A DNA stretch of 40,378 bases from Nevskia sp. (lineage in GTDB: Bacteria; Pseudomonadota; Gammaproteobacteria; Nevskiales; Nevskiaceae): the NCBI GenBank assembly GCA_021732745.1, contig JAKFUK010000001.1:2553-42930 (forward strand). The letters are read 5' to 3'. Made by a program: the position numbers and the translations under genes. This document shows positions 28,932 through 37,842 of the stretch, one piece after another (the first letter of the stretch is position 1; every line of letters starts with the position of its first letter). The notes beneath the pieces are model-generated. The model was not told the DNA's origin and searched no databases. It saw only the letters and a program-made list of their open reading frames with translations.

Positions 28932-30923
28932 TCAGGCCGCCTTGCCGATGCGCACCACCACGGCATTCCGCTCCACCGTCTGTCCTTCGGTGCAGTGCGT
29001 GGACTCGACCACGCCATCGGCCTCGGCGCAGATGCGCATTTCCATCTTCATCGACTCCAGCACCGCGACCACGTCGCCGGCCTTCACCGCATCGCCGCTC
29101 TTGACGTTGACCTTGAGGATCATCCCCATCATCGGCGCCCGCAGTTCGCCGCTGGCCTCGCTGCTGGCGCTGATGTAGCTCAGGTAAGGCAGCGCCTCGA
29201 AGGCGTGGGTGCCGGCATCGTCCTGGACGTGAACAGTGCTGCCGTCCTGGATCGCGCGCACGTTCAGGCGGCGGCTGCCGAGGATGGCGAGATAGCGGTC
29301 GTCACCCAGCGGGCGCAGGTTCAGCTCCATGGGCACATCGTCCACCGCCAGGCGCAGGCTGCCGTCGGCGGCCAGCGGGGCGAAGCGGATGGCGGCCGAG
29401 AGGTCGCCGCTTTGCAGGTGCAGCGCCGGGATCGGCGCCAGGCCGTCGCCGGAATCCGCCATCTGCCAGCCGGTCAGCGCAGCCGCAGACCAGACGCCGG
29501 CCGCGGGCTCGGCGCGGTTGCGCAGCAGCCAGACGTAGGCCGCGATGCCGAGCGTTCCGTTGTCGTGCAGCGCGTCCTTGAGCGACCAGGAGGCCATGCG
29601 CTCGTCGATCAGGCGCGTGTGGAAGCTGCCATCGCGCGTCTCCGGCAGGGCCAGCAGGCGCTTGAGGAAATCGCGGTTGGTGATGACGCCGAACACGCTC
29701 ATCTCGTCGAGCGCGAGCTGCATGCGGTCCATCGCCTGATCGCGCGTCGGCGCATGGGTGATGAGCTTGGCCAGCATCGGGTCATACCAGGGCGTGACCT
29801 CGCTGCCGGTATCGACACCGGTTTCCACGCGCACGCCGCGCGCCGGGAAACTCACGTGCGCGAGCCGGCCCGTCGAGGGCAGGAAATTGGCGGCGGCGTC
29901 TTCGGCGCAGATGCGCGTCTCCACCGCATGGCCGCTGATCTTCACATCGCCCTGGTTCAGCGCCAGCCCCTCGCCGGAAGCGATGCGCAGCATCAGCTCC
30001 ACCACGTCCAGCCCGGTCACCTCCTCGGTGACGGGATGCTCGACCTGCAGGCGCGGATTCACCTCAAGGAAGTAGTAGCGATCACCCTGCACGATGAATT
30101 CCACCGTGCCGACGTTGCGGTAGTGCAGGCGCTCGCCCAGGCGCACGGCATCGGCGAGCAGGCGCTCGCGCACGCCCGGTGCCAGCGGCGCGGCGGGGGC
30201 TTCCTCGACCAGCTTCTGGTGGCGGCGCTGCAGGGTGCATTCGCGCTCGAACAGGTGAATGACCTTGCCACGGCCGTCGCCGACGATCTGCACCTCGATG
30301 TGGCGCGCGTGCTCGATCATCTGCTCGACGATCAGCGCCGGCGAACCGAAGGAGTTCTTCGCCTCGCGCATCGCCGACTCGATGTCGGCGTCCAGCGTGT
30401 CCAGCGAGTGCAGCGCGCGCATGCCCTTGCCGCCACCGCCGGCCGCGGCCTTGAGCATCACCGGCAGGCTCAGGCCGCGCACGGTGTGGGCGATCTTCGC
30501 GGCGTCGTCGCTGGCGCCCTCGCTGCCCGGCACCACCGGCACGCCGGCCGCGATGGCCTCGCGCTTGGCCATGGCCTTGTCGCCGAGCCGGTCGATGACC
30601 TCCGGCGTCGGGCCGATGAAGGCCAGACCCGCAGCTTCCACGGCGCGCGCGAACGCCGCGTTCTCGGCCAGAAAGCCGAAGCCCGGATGGATGGCTTCGG
30701 CACCGACACTCTTCGCCGCCTCGATCACGCGCTCCATGCGCAGATAGCTCTCCGCCGCCGGCGCGCCGCCGATCTCGATGCTCTGGCCGATCTGGCGCAC
30801 ATGCAGGCTGTCACGGTCGGCAGTGGAATGAACACCGGCCGCGGACACGCCCAGGCGACGGCAGGTGCGGGCGATGCGGCAGGCGATCTCGCCGCGGTTT
30901 GCAATCAGGATTTTCTTGAACAT
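28932..30923 (-). CDS. acyl-CoA carboxylase, biotin carboxylase and carrier subunit
   Basis: 663 residues from the ATG at 30923, which gives the family start FKKILIANRGEIACRIARTC; the longer upstream frame is inside the next gene and is spurious. The order is biotin carboxylase domain (1-450) with the ATP-grasp glycine loop KAAAGGGGKGM and RDCS-like ECTLQRRHQK, a linker domain, and a C-terminal biotinyl domain with the lysine K626 in ESMKMEM. This is the architecture of 3-methylcrotonyl-CoA, geranyl-CoA and propionyl-CoA carboxylase alpha subunits. It carboxylates its biotin with bicarbonate and ATP and serves the carboxyltransferase subunits encoded just upstream. Confidence 0.94.
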   Translation of the reverse strand: MFKKILIANRGEIACRIARTCRRLGVSAAGVHSTADRDSLHVRQIGQSIEIGGAPAAESYLRMERVIEAAKSVGAEAIHPGFGFLAENAAFARAVEAAGLAFIGPTPEVIDRLGDKAMAKREAIAAGVPVVPGSEGASDDAAKIAHTVRGLSLPVMLKAAAGGGGKGMRALHSLDTLDADIESAMREAKNSFGSPALIVEQMIEHARHIEVQIVGDGRGKVIHLFERECTLQRRHQKLVEEAPAAPLAPGVRERLLADAVRLGERLHYRNVGTVEFIVQGDRYYFLEVNPRLQVEHPVTEEVTGLDVVELMLRIASGEGLALNQGDVKISGHAVETRICAEDAAANFLPSTGRLAHVSFPARGVRVETGVDTGSEVTPWYDPMLAKLITHAPTRDQAMDRMQLALDEMSVFGVITNRDFLKRLLALPETRDGSFHTRLIDERMASWSLKDALHDNGTLGIAAYVWLLRNRAEPAAGVWSAAALTGWQMADSGDGLAPIPALHLQSGDLSAAIRFAPLAADGSLRLAVDDVPMELNLRPLGDDRYLAILGSRRLNVRAIQDGSTVHVQDDAGTHAFEALPYLSYISASSEASGELRAPMMGMILKVNVKSGDAVKAGDVVAVLESMKMEMRICAEADGVVESTHCTEGQTVERNAVVVRIGKAA

Positions 30924-30952
30924 GGTCGGGTATCGGTTGAGGGTCGGCCGCA

Positions 30953-32560
30953 TCACATGCGGAACACGCCCATGCGGGTCGGGATGGCCTTGGTGCGGCC
31001 GGCGAGGTCCAGCAGCAGGGCCATCACCTCGCGGGTCTCGGTGGGCTCGATGACCATGTCGCACCAGAGGTTGCGCGCGTAGTTGTAGGGGCTCACGAAG
31101 TCGGTGAACTCCTGGCGGATCGGTGCCTCGTAGGCCGTCCGCTCTTCGGGCGTCCAGCTCGTGCCTTCGCGCTGCTGGATGGTTTCGCGCACCATCGACA
31201 GCGTGGTTGCCGCCTGGTCCGGGCCCATCAGTCCGGCGTGCGCGGTCGGCCACATCATCATGCAGTGCGGGGCGAAGCCGCGGCCGCACATCGCCATGTA
31301 GGCGGCGGCATAGGACGCGCCGGTGATGAGCGTGTACTTGGGCACGTTGGCCGAGGCCATCGCGGTCATGAACTTGGCGCCATGCTTGGCGATGCCGGCG
31401 CGCTCCACCGTGGTGCCCACCATGAAGCCGGGCGTGTCGACCAGGAACAGCATCGGCACGTCGCGCTTGCAGCACATCTCCATGAAGTGCGCGCCCTTGA
31501 CCGCGCTCTCCGGGAACATCACGCCGTTGCTGGCCAGGATGCCGATGGGATAGCCGTGGATGTTGGCGAAGCCGCAGATCAGGGTCTCGCCGAACAGCGG
31601 CTTGAATTCCTGCAGCTCGCTGCCATCGAGCAGCCGCGCCAGGATCTCGCGCGTGTTGTTGGGCACGCGGCGGTCGGCGCTGAACAGACCATAGATTTCG
31701 GCAGGGTCGTACAGCGGCTTCTGGGGCGGCGCGAGCGGCCAGCGCAGCGCCGGCCTCGGCTCCAGCCGCGCGACGATGTCGCGGGTGATGGCCAGCGCAT
31801 GGCTGTCGTTTTCGGCCATGTGGTCGGTCACGCCGCTGATGGTGCTGTGCATCAGCGCGCCGCCAAGCGATTCGATGTCGCTGACTTCCTTGGTAGCCGC
31901 GTAGACCAGCTGCGGGCTGCCGAGGAACATCGCGCCCTGGTTGCGGATGATGACGACTTCATCGCACAGGGCCGGGATGTAGGCGCCGCCGGCGGTGGAC
32001 GGCCCGTGGACGATGGCGATCTGCGCGATGCCCTCGGCGGACATGCGCACCTGGTTGTACATGATCGATCCGGCCTGGCCCTCGTCCGGGAAGATGTTCG
32101 CGAGATCAGGCAGGAAGCCGCCGCCGGACTGGACCATGGTGATGCAGGGCAGACGATGCTGCCAGGCGAACAGTTGCGCCCGCGTGTGACGCTTGGTGGT
32201 CATGCCGAACATGGTGCCGCCCTTCACCGTCGCCTCGTTGACGATGAGCATGCAGGCGCGGCCCTGCACCATGCCGACGCCGGTGATGACGGTGGCGCCG
32301 GGCGGCACGCCCTCGTACATCCCCTCGCCCGCCAGGTGGCCGAATTCGAGGAAGGGCGAGCCGGGATCGAGCAGCGCGCTGATGCGCTCGCGCGGCAGCA
32401 GCTGGCCGCGGCTCTTGTGCAGCGCGCGGGCTTTTGCCGAGCCGCCGACGCTGGCCTCGGCGCGGCGCGTCTTCAGCTCGCTGATCTGCGCGAGGTAGGC
32501 CGCGCTGTTGCGCGCGAATTCCTCGCTGGAAGTTGATACACGTGAAGTCAGTACGCTCAT
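30953..32560 (-). CDS. acyl-CoA carboxylase carboxyltransferase, second of two tandem copies
   Basis: 535 residues, the same length as LiuB and AtuC. The family sequence starts LLPRERISALLDPGSPFLE and includes TAGGAYIPALCDE, GVTDHMAENDSHAL, FMVGTTVERAGIAKHGAK and the terminal RMGVFRM. It transfers carboxyl from biotin to a 2-enoyl or acyl-CoA. It is clearly homologous to the next gene upstream but differs in most variable parts, for example SGGGFLPDLANIFPDEGQ here against SGGANLPDQPNVFPDWGQ there. Only one biotin subunit is encoded, so the two copies either share it or form a mixed enzyme. Some loop changes, such as loss of the SGGANLP motif, might mean an altered pocket. Confidence 0.92.
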   Translation of the reverse strand: MSVLTSRVSTSSEEFARNSAAYLAQISELKTRRAEASVGGSAKARALHKSRGQLLPRERISALLDPGSPFLEFGHLAGEGMYEGVPPGATVITGVGMVQGRACMLIVNEATVKGGTMFGMTTKRHTRAQLFAWQHRLPCITMVQSGGGFLPDLANIFPDEGQAGSIMYNQVRMSAEGIAQIAIVHGPSTAGGAYIPALCDEVVIIRNQGAMFLGSPQLVYAATKEVSDIESLGGALMHSTISGVTDHMAENDSHALAITRDIVARLEPRPALRWPLAPPQKPLYDPAEIYGLFSADRRVPNNTREILARLLDGSELQEFKPLFGETLICGFANIHGYPIGILASNGVMFPESAVKGAHFMEMCCKRDVPMLFLVDTPGFMVGTTVERAGIAKHGAKFMTAMASANVPKYTLITGASYAAAYMAMCGRGFAPHCMMMWPTAHAGLMGPDQAATTLSMVRETIQQREGTSWTPEERTAYEAPIRQEFTDFVSPYNYARNLWCDMVIEPTETREVMALLLDLAGRTKAIPTRMGVFRM

Positions 32561-32573
32561 GGTGTCTTCGTCC

Positions 32574-34181
32574 TCACATGCGGAACACGCCGAACTCGGT
32601 CGGCTCCGCGGGCGTGCGGCCAGCGAGTTCGAGCAGCAGGCCCATCACGTTTCGGGTTTCCAATGGGTCGATCACCATGTCGCACCAGGTGTTGCGGGCG
32701 AAGTTGTAGGCGTTGGCGAATTCCTCAAAGGTCTTGCGCGTCGGCGCCATGTAGGCCTCGCGCTCGTCGGTGGTCCAGCTCGTGCCCTCGCGCTTGTGGA
32801 TGTCGTCCTTGACCATGGCCAGGGTGGTCGCCGCCTGGTCCGGGCCCATGATCGCGGCGCGACCGCTGGGCCACATCAGCATGGCGTTGGGCTTGAAGGC
32901 GCGGCCACACATGGCCAGGTACCCGGCGCCGTAGGACGCGCCGATGATGAGCGTGTACTTGGGCACCTCGGCGCAGGCCATGGCGGTGATCATCTTGGCG
33001 CCGTGCTTGGCGATGCCGGCCTCTTCGGCTTCGCGCCCGACCATGAAGCCGGTGACGTCGGCCATGAACAGCAGCGGGATGTCGCGCTTGCAGCAGATGT
33101 CGATGAAGTGCGTGGCCTTCATCGCGCACTCGGCGAACAGCACGCCGTTGTTGCAGAGAATGCCGACCTCGAAGCCCATCATGCGGCCGAAGCCGCAGAT
33201 CAGGGTTTCGCCGTACAGCGGCTTGAACTCGCGGAACTCGCTGCCGTCCATCAGCCGCGCGATGATTTCGCGGTTGTCGGTGGGCACGCGGGTGTCGCGG
33301 CTGATGATGCCGTAGATGTCGTTCGGGTCGTGGACCGGCGGACGCGGCGGCAGCGTCTTCCAGCGCTGCGCTGGCGGCGTGCCGAGATTGGCGACCAGGT
33401 CGCGCACGATGGCGATGGCGTGGCCGTCGCTTTCGGCGAGGTAGTCGGTGACGCCGCTGACGCGCGAGTGCATCTCGCCGCCGCCCAGCGTCTCTTCGTC
33501 CACCACGTCCTTGGTCGCCGCGTACACGAGCTGCGGCCCACCGAGGAACATGCGGCCCTGGTTGCGCACGATGACGTTCTGGTCGCACAGGGCCGGCATG
33601 TAGGCGCCACCGGCGGTGGACGTGCCGTGCACCGTCGCGATCTGCGCGATGCCCTCGCCCGACATGCGGATCTGGTTCCAGAAGATGGTGCCGAACTGGC
33701 CCCAGTCAGGGAACACGTTGGGCTGGTCCGGCAGGTTGGCACCGCCGGACTGGACCAAGGTTATGCAGGGCAGCCGGTGCTGCCATGCAAAGCGCTGGGC
33801 ACGCACGTGCTTCTTGCAGGTGATGCCGTAGTAGGTGCCACCTTTTACGGTGGCGTCGTTGGCCATGATCATGCACGGACGACCGGACACCAGGCCGACG
33901 CCGGTGATGATGCTGCCACCGGGTGGCACGCCCTCGTACATCCCCTCGCCCGCCAGGTGCGAGAACTCCAGGAACGGCGAGCCGGGATCGATCAGCGCCG
34001 CCACCCGCTCGCGCGGCAGCATCTGCTTGCGCTGCTTGTGCAGCCGCCGGGCCCGTTCGGGCCCTCCGGCGCTGGCTTCGGAACGCCGCCTTTGCAGGTC
34101 GGCCACGCGGGCGAGGTAGGCCTCGCGGTTCAGGCGGAAGTCCTCGGTCGAGGACGCCACCCGGGAAGACATCAGGGCCAT
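32574..34181 (-). CDS. acyl-CoA carboxylase carboxyltransferase, first of two tandem copies
   Basis: 535 residues from the ATG at 34181 (MALMSSRVASSTEDF); the frame is open further upstream but that part overlaps the intergenic gap. It keeps the canonical VQSGGANLPDQPNVFPD, TAGGAYMPALCDQ, GFMVGREAEEAGIAKHGAK and the C-terminal FGVFRM. The closest named relatives are the carboxyltransferase subunits of 3-methylcrotonyl-CoA and geranyl-CoA carboxylases. Only 13 bases separate its stop from the start of the paralogue downstream. Of the pair this copy looks the more conserved. Confidence 0.92.
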   Translation of the reverse strand: MALMSSRVASSTEDFRLNREAYLARVADLQRRRSEASAGGPERARRLHKQRKQMLPRERVAALIDPGSPFLEFSHLAGEGMYEGVPPGGSIITGVGLVSGRPCMIMANDATVKGGTYYGITCKKHVRAQRFAWQHRLPCITLVQSGGANLPDQPNVFPDWGQFGTIFWNQIRMSGEGIAQIATVHGTSTAGGAYMPALCDQNVIVRNQGRMFLGGPQLVYAATKDVVDEETLGGGEMHSRVSGVTDYLAESDGHAIAIVRDLVANLGTPPAQRWKTLPPRPPVHDPNDIYGIISRDTRVPTDNREIIARLMDGSEFREFKPLYGETLICGFGRMMGFEVGILCNNGVLFAECAMKATHFIDICCKRDIPLLFMADVTGFMVGREAEEAGIAKHGAKMITAMACAEVPKYTLIIGASYGAGYLAMCGRAFKPNAMLMWPSGRAAIMGPDQAATTLAMVKDDIHKREGTSWTTDEREAYMAPTRKTFEEFANAYNFARNTWCDMVIDPLETRNVMGLLLELAGRTPAEPTEFGVFRM

Positions 34182-34254
34182 CGGATTCAGAACTCCTGGA
34201 AAATGGTTTCGCCGCCTGGCGGCGTCGTTGAGGACGGCGGTGTTGAAGTGCCCG

Positions 34255-35460
34255 CTAGTGGAAGGTGCCGGCCCTAGTTGCCGAGCGCCCACAGGAAGGC
34301 GCCGGGTTGCGCGGACCTGCCGGCGCGTCGAACCCGAGGTTGCGGGCGATCTCGCGCACCAGCCCTTCGGGGGTCGATCCGTCCAGCGCATGAAGACACA
34401 TGTCCCCCTGCATTCTGGAGATCAGGTTGTCGGCTCTGGGCGCGCACTCGCCCCAGATTTTCAGGCACAGGCTGGGCACGGTGCGGGAGAGCTGGGCGAC
34501 CTTGCAGCGCGCCATGAGCACCGCCGTGCCTCCGCCGCTGCCGGCCTGCTTTTCGCGCGCTGCATTGCCGATCAGGGCATGCGCGCAGGCCACCTCCGTC
34601 TGCATCTCCGCGAGCCTGATGCCGAGGAACTGCGCGCTGACCGCCAAACCGCCGCGGACGCGCCGGGACGCGAGGTAGTCGCCGGTGACGGCAATGATTT
34701 CCTCGATGCGGCTCAGGTACAGCGCCGCTGCGAACAGCCGATCCTCGTCGCGCTGATCCTGATCCGACTTCGGCGATTCGGGCCGGATTGCATAGCGCAG
34801 CGGCACCCGCACCGCGTCGAACTCCACCAGCGAGACATACGCGGGAAGATGTCCACCTTCTACAGCCGGGCCCAGGATGCTGACACCGGGAAGGCTGCAG
34901 GGGACCACGACCCGCATCGGCATCGCCGTGGACCCTGCATCGGGGTCCTCGCAGCTCACGCATATCCAGCCGGAAGGGTCGGCGTTGGCCACGCGCAAGC
35001 CGGACCCGGTCAGCAGATAGTCACCCCCCACGCGGCGCACGCGCAGCGTGCAGGAGGCCGTTCGTGTCGGCGCGCCGCGCGCCGGACGCCATGATCCGGC
35101 GAGCCTCTGCCCTGCGATCGCCGGAGCCAGAAACTCGTTCTGCACCTCGGTGCTCGCGTGCCAGGCCAGTGCTCGGGTCGCAAACTGCGCCTGTACCGCC
35201 AGCGCACCGACCAGGCTGACGCATTTGATGCGGCCCAGTTCCTCGGCAAGGAGCAGGCGGCCATCGCCACCCGCTCCCGGGAGTGCTGGATCCGCGGACA
35301 CCGGCACACCCAGCAGCCCGGCCTCTCCAAACTTTCGCAACAGCCCCGGGACGCCCGGGCCGGTTCCCTCGTACCACTCGTCGACCCGCGACAGGATTTC
35401 TGTTTCTATCAAACGCTTGATAGATTTTCTGGCTGTAGTTTCAGTTGGCCCGCTGGACAT
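34255..35460 (-). CDS. acyl-CoA dehydrogenase-like protein, divergent
   Basis: 401 residues from the ATG at 35460, with GGGGGAG about 10 bases upstream; an in-frame ATG about 14 codons further up is also possible. The protein has the ACAD order: helical N-terminal domain (LLRKFGEAGLLGVPV, LLAEELGRI), a middle beta domain (LAGSWRPARGAPTRTASCTL) and a helical C-terminal domain. Motifs are weaker than in true ACADs: the usual TEPxxGSD FAD/substrate loop is replaced by RPARGAPTR, so activity is uncertain. It is the first gene of the minus-strand operon and lies 73 bases upstream of the carboxyltransferase. Its task would be the alpha,beta-dehydrogenation before carboxylation. Confidence 0.75.
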   Translation of the reverse strand: MSSGPTETTARKSIKRLIETEILSRVDEWYEGTGPGVPGLLRKFGEAGLLGVPVSADPALPGAGGDGRLLLAEELGRIKCVSLVGALAVQAQFATRALAWHASTEVQNEFLAPAIAGQRLAGSWRPARGAPTRTASCTLRVRRVGGDYLLTGSGLRVANADPSGWICVSCEDPDAGSTAMPMRVVVPCSLPGVSILGPAVEGGHLPAYVSLVEFDAVRVPLRYAIRPESPKSDQDQRDEDRLFAAALYLSRIEEIIAVTGDYLASRRVRGGLAVSAQFLGIRLAEMQTEVACAHALIGNAAREKQAGSGGGTAVLMARCKVAQLSRTVPSLCLKIWGECAPRADNLISRMQGDMCLHALDGSTPEGLVREIARNLGFDAPAGPRNPAPSCGRSATRAGTFH

Positions 35461-35805
35461 CAACAGTTTTCTCCCCCGGTTTTTCGCGTCTTTCGATATG
35501 TCCATGCAATGGACTTCGACGCTGTCTGTACTAAAGCAGAGTGCCCGCGCAAGCGTGCAAGCGCAAGCCTTTCCGGCATCGCTCGACGCGCCGAGATCCT
35601 GGCGCGCTGCACCCGCAGCAGCTGATCTCCGCTCGATGTGCATCAAGCCACATGCGTTCACGTGAATGGCCAGAACCACGAACTCAAACATCTGGAGAAC
35701 CACCGCTGCCAGCGGCAATACAAGATTTTTCGACACACTGCAGCGCCTCTGGAGGAGGCCAGGAACCACCGCAACGCATCGCCGCCTATAAACCGCAATC
35801 AGTCC
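35461..35805. other. intergenic region with GCAAGCG repeats
   Basis: This 345-base gap between divergent units has no gene I can support. At 35549-35569, GCAAGCG occurs twice and GCAAGCC once at 7-8 base steps, within the region that should carry the promoter of the minus-strand operon. On the minus strand TTGCGC and TACAGA lie 16 bases apart just downstream, a poor -35/-10 pair. Confidence 0.35.
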
Positions 35806-36785
35806 ATAAGAGTCAATCGCGCCTGGGAAGCCTTTCTCAGCGGCGAGAAGGTACCGGACGCGGGCATTCGTAATCTGGTGCTCGCGTCTTGGCATCGCAG
35901 CCAATCGCACTGAGCAAGACCCCGGTCGACACCGACCGTCTTATCCGCGCGCGAAGCGCCCACAGCGAACTGGTTGAATCGGCTGCTCCGATCCTGTGCG
36001 ATTCCGAGTGCCATCCCGACTCTGCGCCATCACCTCAGCGCAGCGCTCGCAGCAACGCTGCCCAGATGTCCGTGCTGCGGAACTCGCAGTCTCAATCTTC
36101 GCTTGTGACACATTAAGACTAGGCGGCATCAGGCACGAAGACGTTTGTGGAACCAGCGCCGTGGGCACCGCCATCATGGCGAACCAGCCGATCCAGATCT
36201 ATGGACCGGAGCATTTCTGCGAAGGCATCTATGTACAGCAGCGAAATGAAACGGCAGCACTTCCCGCTGGAAAGCTATGTGGGTCGCTATGCGCGTCGCC
36301 CGCACGACGATCTCCTGCTGCGATGGAACGAGAATGCGCCGATGGCCCTGATGCGTCGGGGAATCACTCTGGCGCTTAAGCGCGGCACTAGAAGAGGGGC
36401 TGGTCGCACGGGTCGGGATCAAGGACCGCTGCCACCTGGAGCTGCCCTCGTGGATCACGCGGTACTGTGTACATCCCTGTTCCTGAACAATCGTCGCACC
36501 GGACCCGTCGTGATCGTTCAGGTTCAAACGGCCGCTCGCCCGGTGGCACTGTCCGGGAACAGCACCGACCATGGGCACGGCGTCTGCGATGCCCGCATGG
36601 CCGGGCATCAGAGGCTGGGCATGCCCGCGCGCTGGAGCGGGCTGAGCGGGTCCGGCGCTCGAAATACCCGTGCTGATCGAGGGCGAAACTGGTACTGAAA
36701 AAGAGGCGCTGGCGCGCGCGACACACCAGCGCAACCGCCGGCGCGGCAAGCCCTTCGTCGCCGTCCACAGCGCAGCTAATCAGTG
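35806..36785 (+). pseudogene. decayed sigma-54-dependent activator (GAF plus AAA+), AcoR-like
   Basis: Pieces of one protein appear in three frames. RVNRAWEAFLSGEKVPDAGI then LVLASWHRS (from about 35815) is the N-terminal segment of AcoR-type activators; LIRARSAHSELVESAAPIL follows in another frame (35889-36116). A GAF-domain piece, VCGTSAVGTAIMANQPIQIY then EHFCEGI, lies at about 36145-36220, and VLIEGETGTEKEALARATHQ with GKPFVAVHSAA (about 36670-36780) is the AAA+ Walker A region. The second Gly of the P-loop motif is Glu (GETGTEKE). The stretch 36230-36640 has no match I recognise. Frameshifts and stops make the gene dead. Such activators switch on acetoin or terpene-type catabolic operons and would once have served the neighbours. 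Confidence 0.75.
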
Positions 36786-37033
36786 GTTCAGAATTGATGT
36801 CGGGTAGCTACAAGCAGAGCGGGCAAGGGCACGAAGGCGGCCAATACGGCTCCGAGCTGAACCCCGAGGTCAATAAGATCTGCATCTCGATCAAAAACAC
36901 GCGTCGCCTCCCTTACGGGGTGCCCGCGACGATATGTTTGAGGTAGTCTCACCTACCTAACATTTGTTCAAATTGCAAAGTTCGCCAAGCTTCGCTGTCC
37001 GCGCGACACATCGTCGACTAAAGAAAGAAATCA
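36786..37033. other. gene-free stretch with a small hairpin
   Basis: No gene recognised. AGGTAG (36941-36946) and CTACCT (36953-36958) form 6-bp arms around six bases, in an AT-richer patch upstream of the hydrolase pseudogene. It may be an operator or a chance palindrome. Confidence 0.3.
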
Positions 37034-37821
37034 TGCGTGGCAAGGAATCCTTCGCACTAGAGAAGCTGTATCGCGGCTGCATATGCCAGATGGCCGAGTA
37101 CCCGGCCGCTGGCGTCGACGAACTGCGCAGATTGTTCAACCACCGGGGTGATGTCACCGCCGGGCCGGGGGGCGTGGACTACCTTGAGGTCGATGACGGC
37201 TGCGTGCCCGCTATGTGTGGGGGGGCCAAGAGGGCGGAGGAGACCAAGGTCCTGCCCTGCTCGCACGGCGGTGACGACGTGGTGGGGGCGATATACAGGC
37301 GCCGCAAGCTGTTCTGTTGCATCGCCAAGACCGTCGTCCGCCGCACGATGATCGTCCACTATGGTCGCTTGCCGGAAAACCCGCTTCCGGGTCCGGTCAA
37401 CGACATGGTCAAAGCCTACCGCTGGCAGCTGGAGACCCAGGGCTTCAAACCGGGCGATATCGCCTTCACCGGTGACTCGGCCGGTGACACGCTCGCGGTT
37501 ACGACATTCGACGCAGCGCGCGAACAGGGCCGGCCCATGCCGGCGGCCTGCATTTCGATGTCACCTTGGGCGGGCGCGGATACATCGGGCGAAAGCTGCG
37601 ACACCAACGCGCACCGCGACGCGCTGGTGTCGCGCGCCCTCCAAGGGGCCGGGCGCACCACTCCCGTTGGTCGAGAAAGGCGACCCCGAGGGGCTGCTCG
37701 CCCCTGCTGTACACCAACTAACGAGGCACGTTCTCGGTTTGCGCAGGCGGCAACCCGGCCTACCGGCAGAAGTGCGAGGAAGTCGCCGCCAACGCTCTAT
37801 GAAGGCTTCGTGATGAGCTGA
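37034..37821 (+). pseudogene. alpha/beta hydrolase (hormone-sensitive-lipase type), decayed
   Basis: The N-terminal half reads as an HSL-type esterase: LYRGCICQMAEYPAAGVDEL, then GDVTAGPGGVDYLEVD, IVHYGRLPENPLPGPVND, and the nucleophile elbow GDSAG within FKPGDIAFTGDSAGDTLAVT. The oxyanion motif HGGG is altered to SHGGDD. Around 37635, after DTNAHRDALVSR, the frame shifts, and LVEKGDPEGLLAPAV appears in another frame; the Asp-His part of the triad is lost. The end of the frame gives no family match. The protein cannot be functional. It lies between the sigma-54 pseudogene and the acyl-CoA dehydrogenase operon. Confidence 0.75.
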
Positions 37822-37842
37822 ATTTTTCCTAGGAGAGTTCGA

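Noticed and set aside
28926..31082. 718-codon plus-strand ORF, and the similar long frames at 31238-32536 and 32508-34277
   Set aside because: They are antisense shadows of the carboxylase subunits, with no family motifs and low-complexity composition.
34255..35910. Long N-terminal extension of the minus-strand acyl-CoA dehydrogenase-like gene
   Set aside because: The added codons match no family, and a good ribosome binding site supports the start at 35460.
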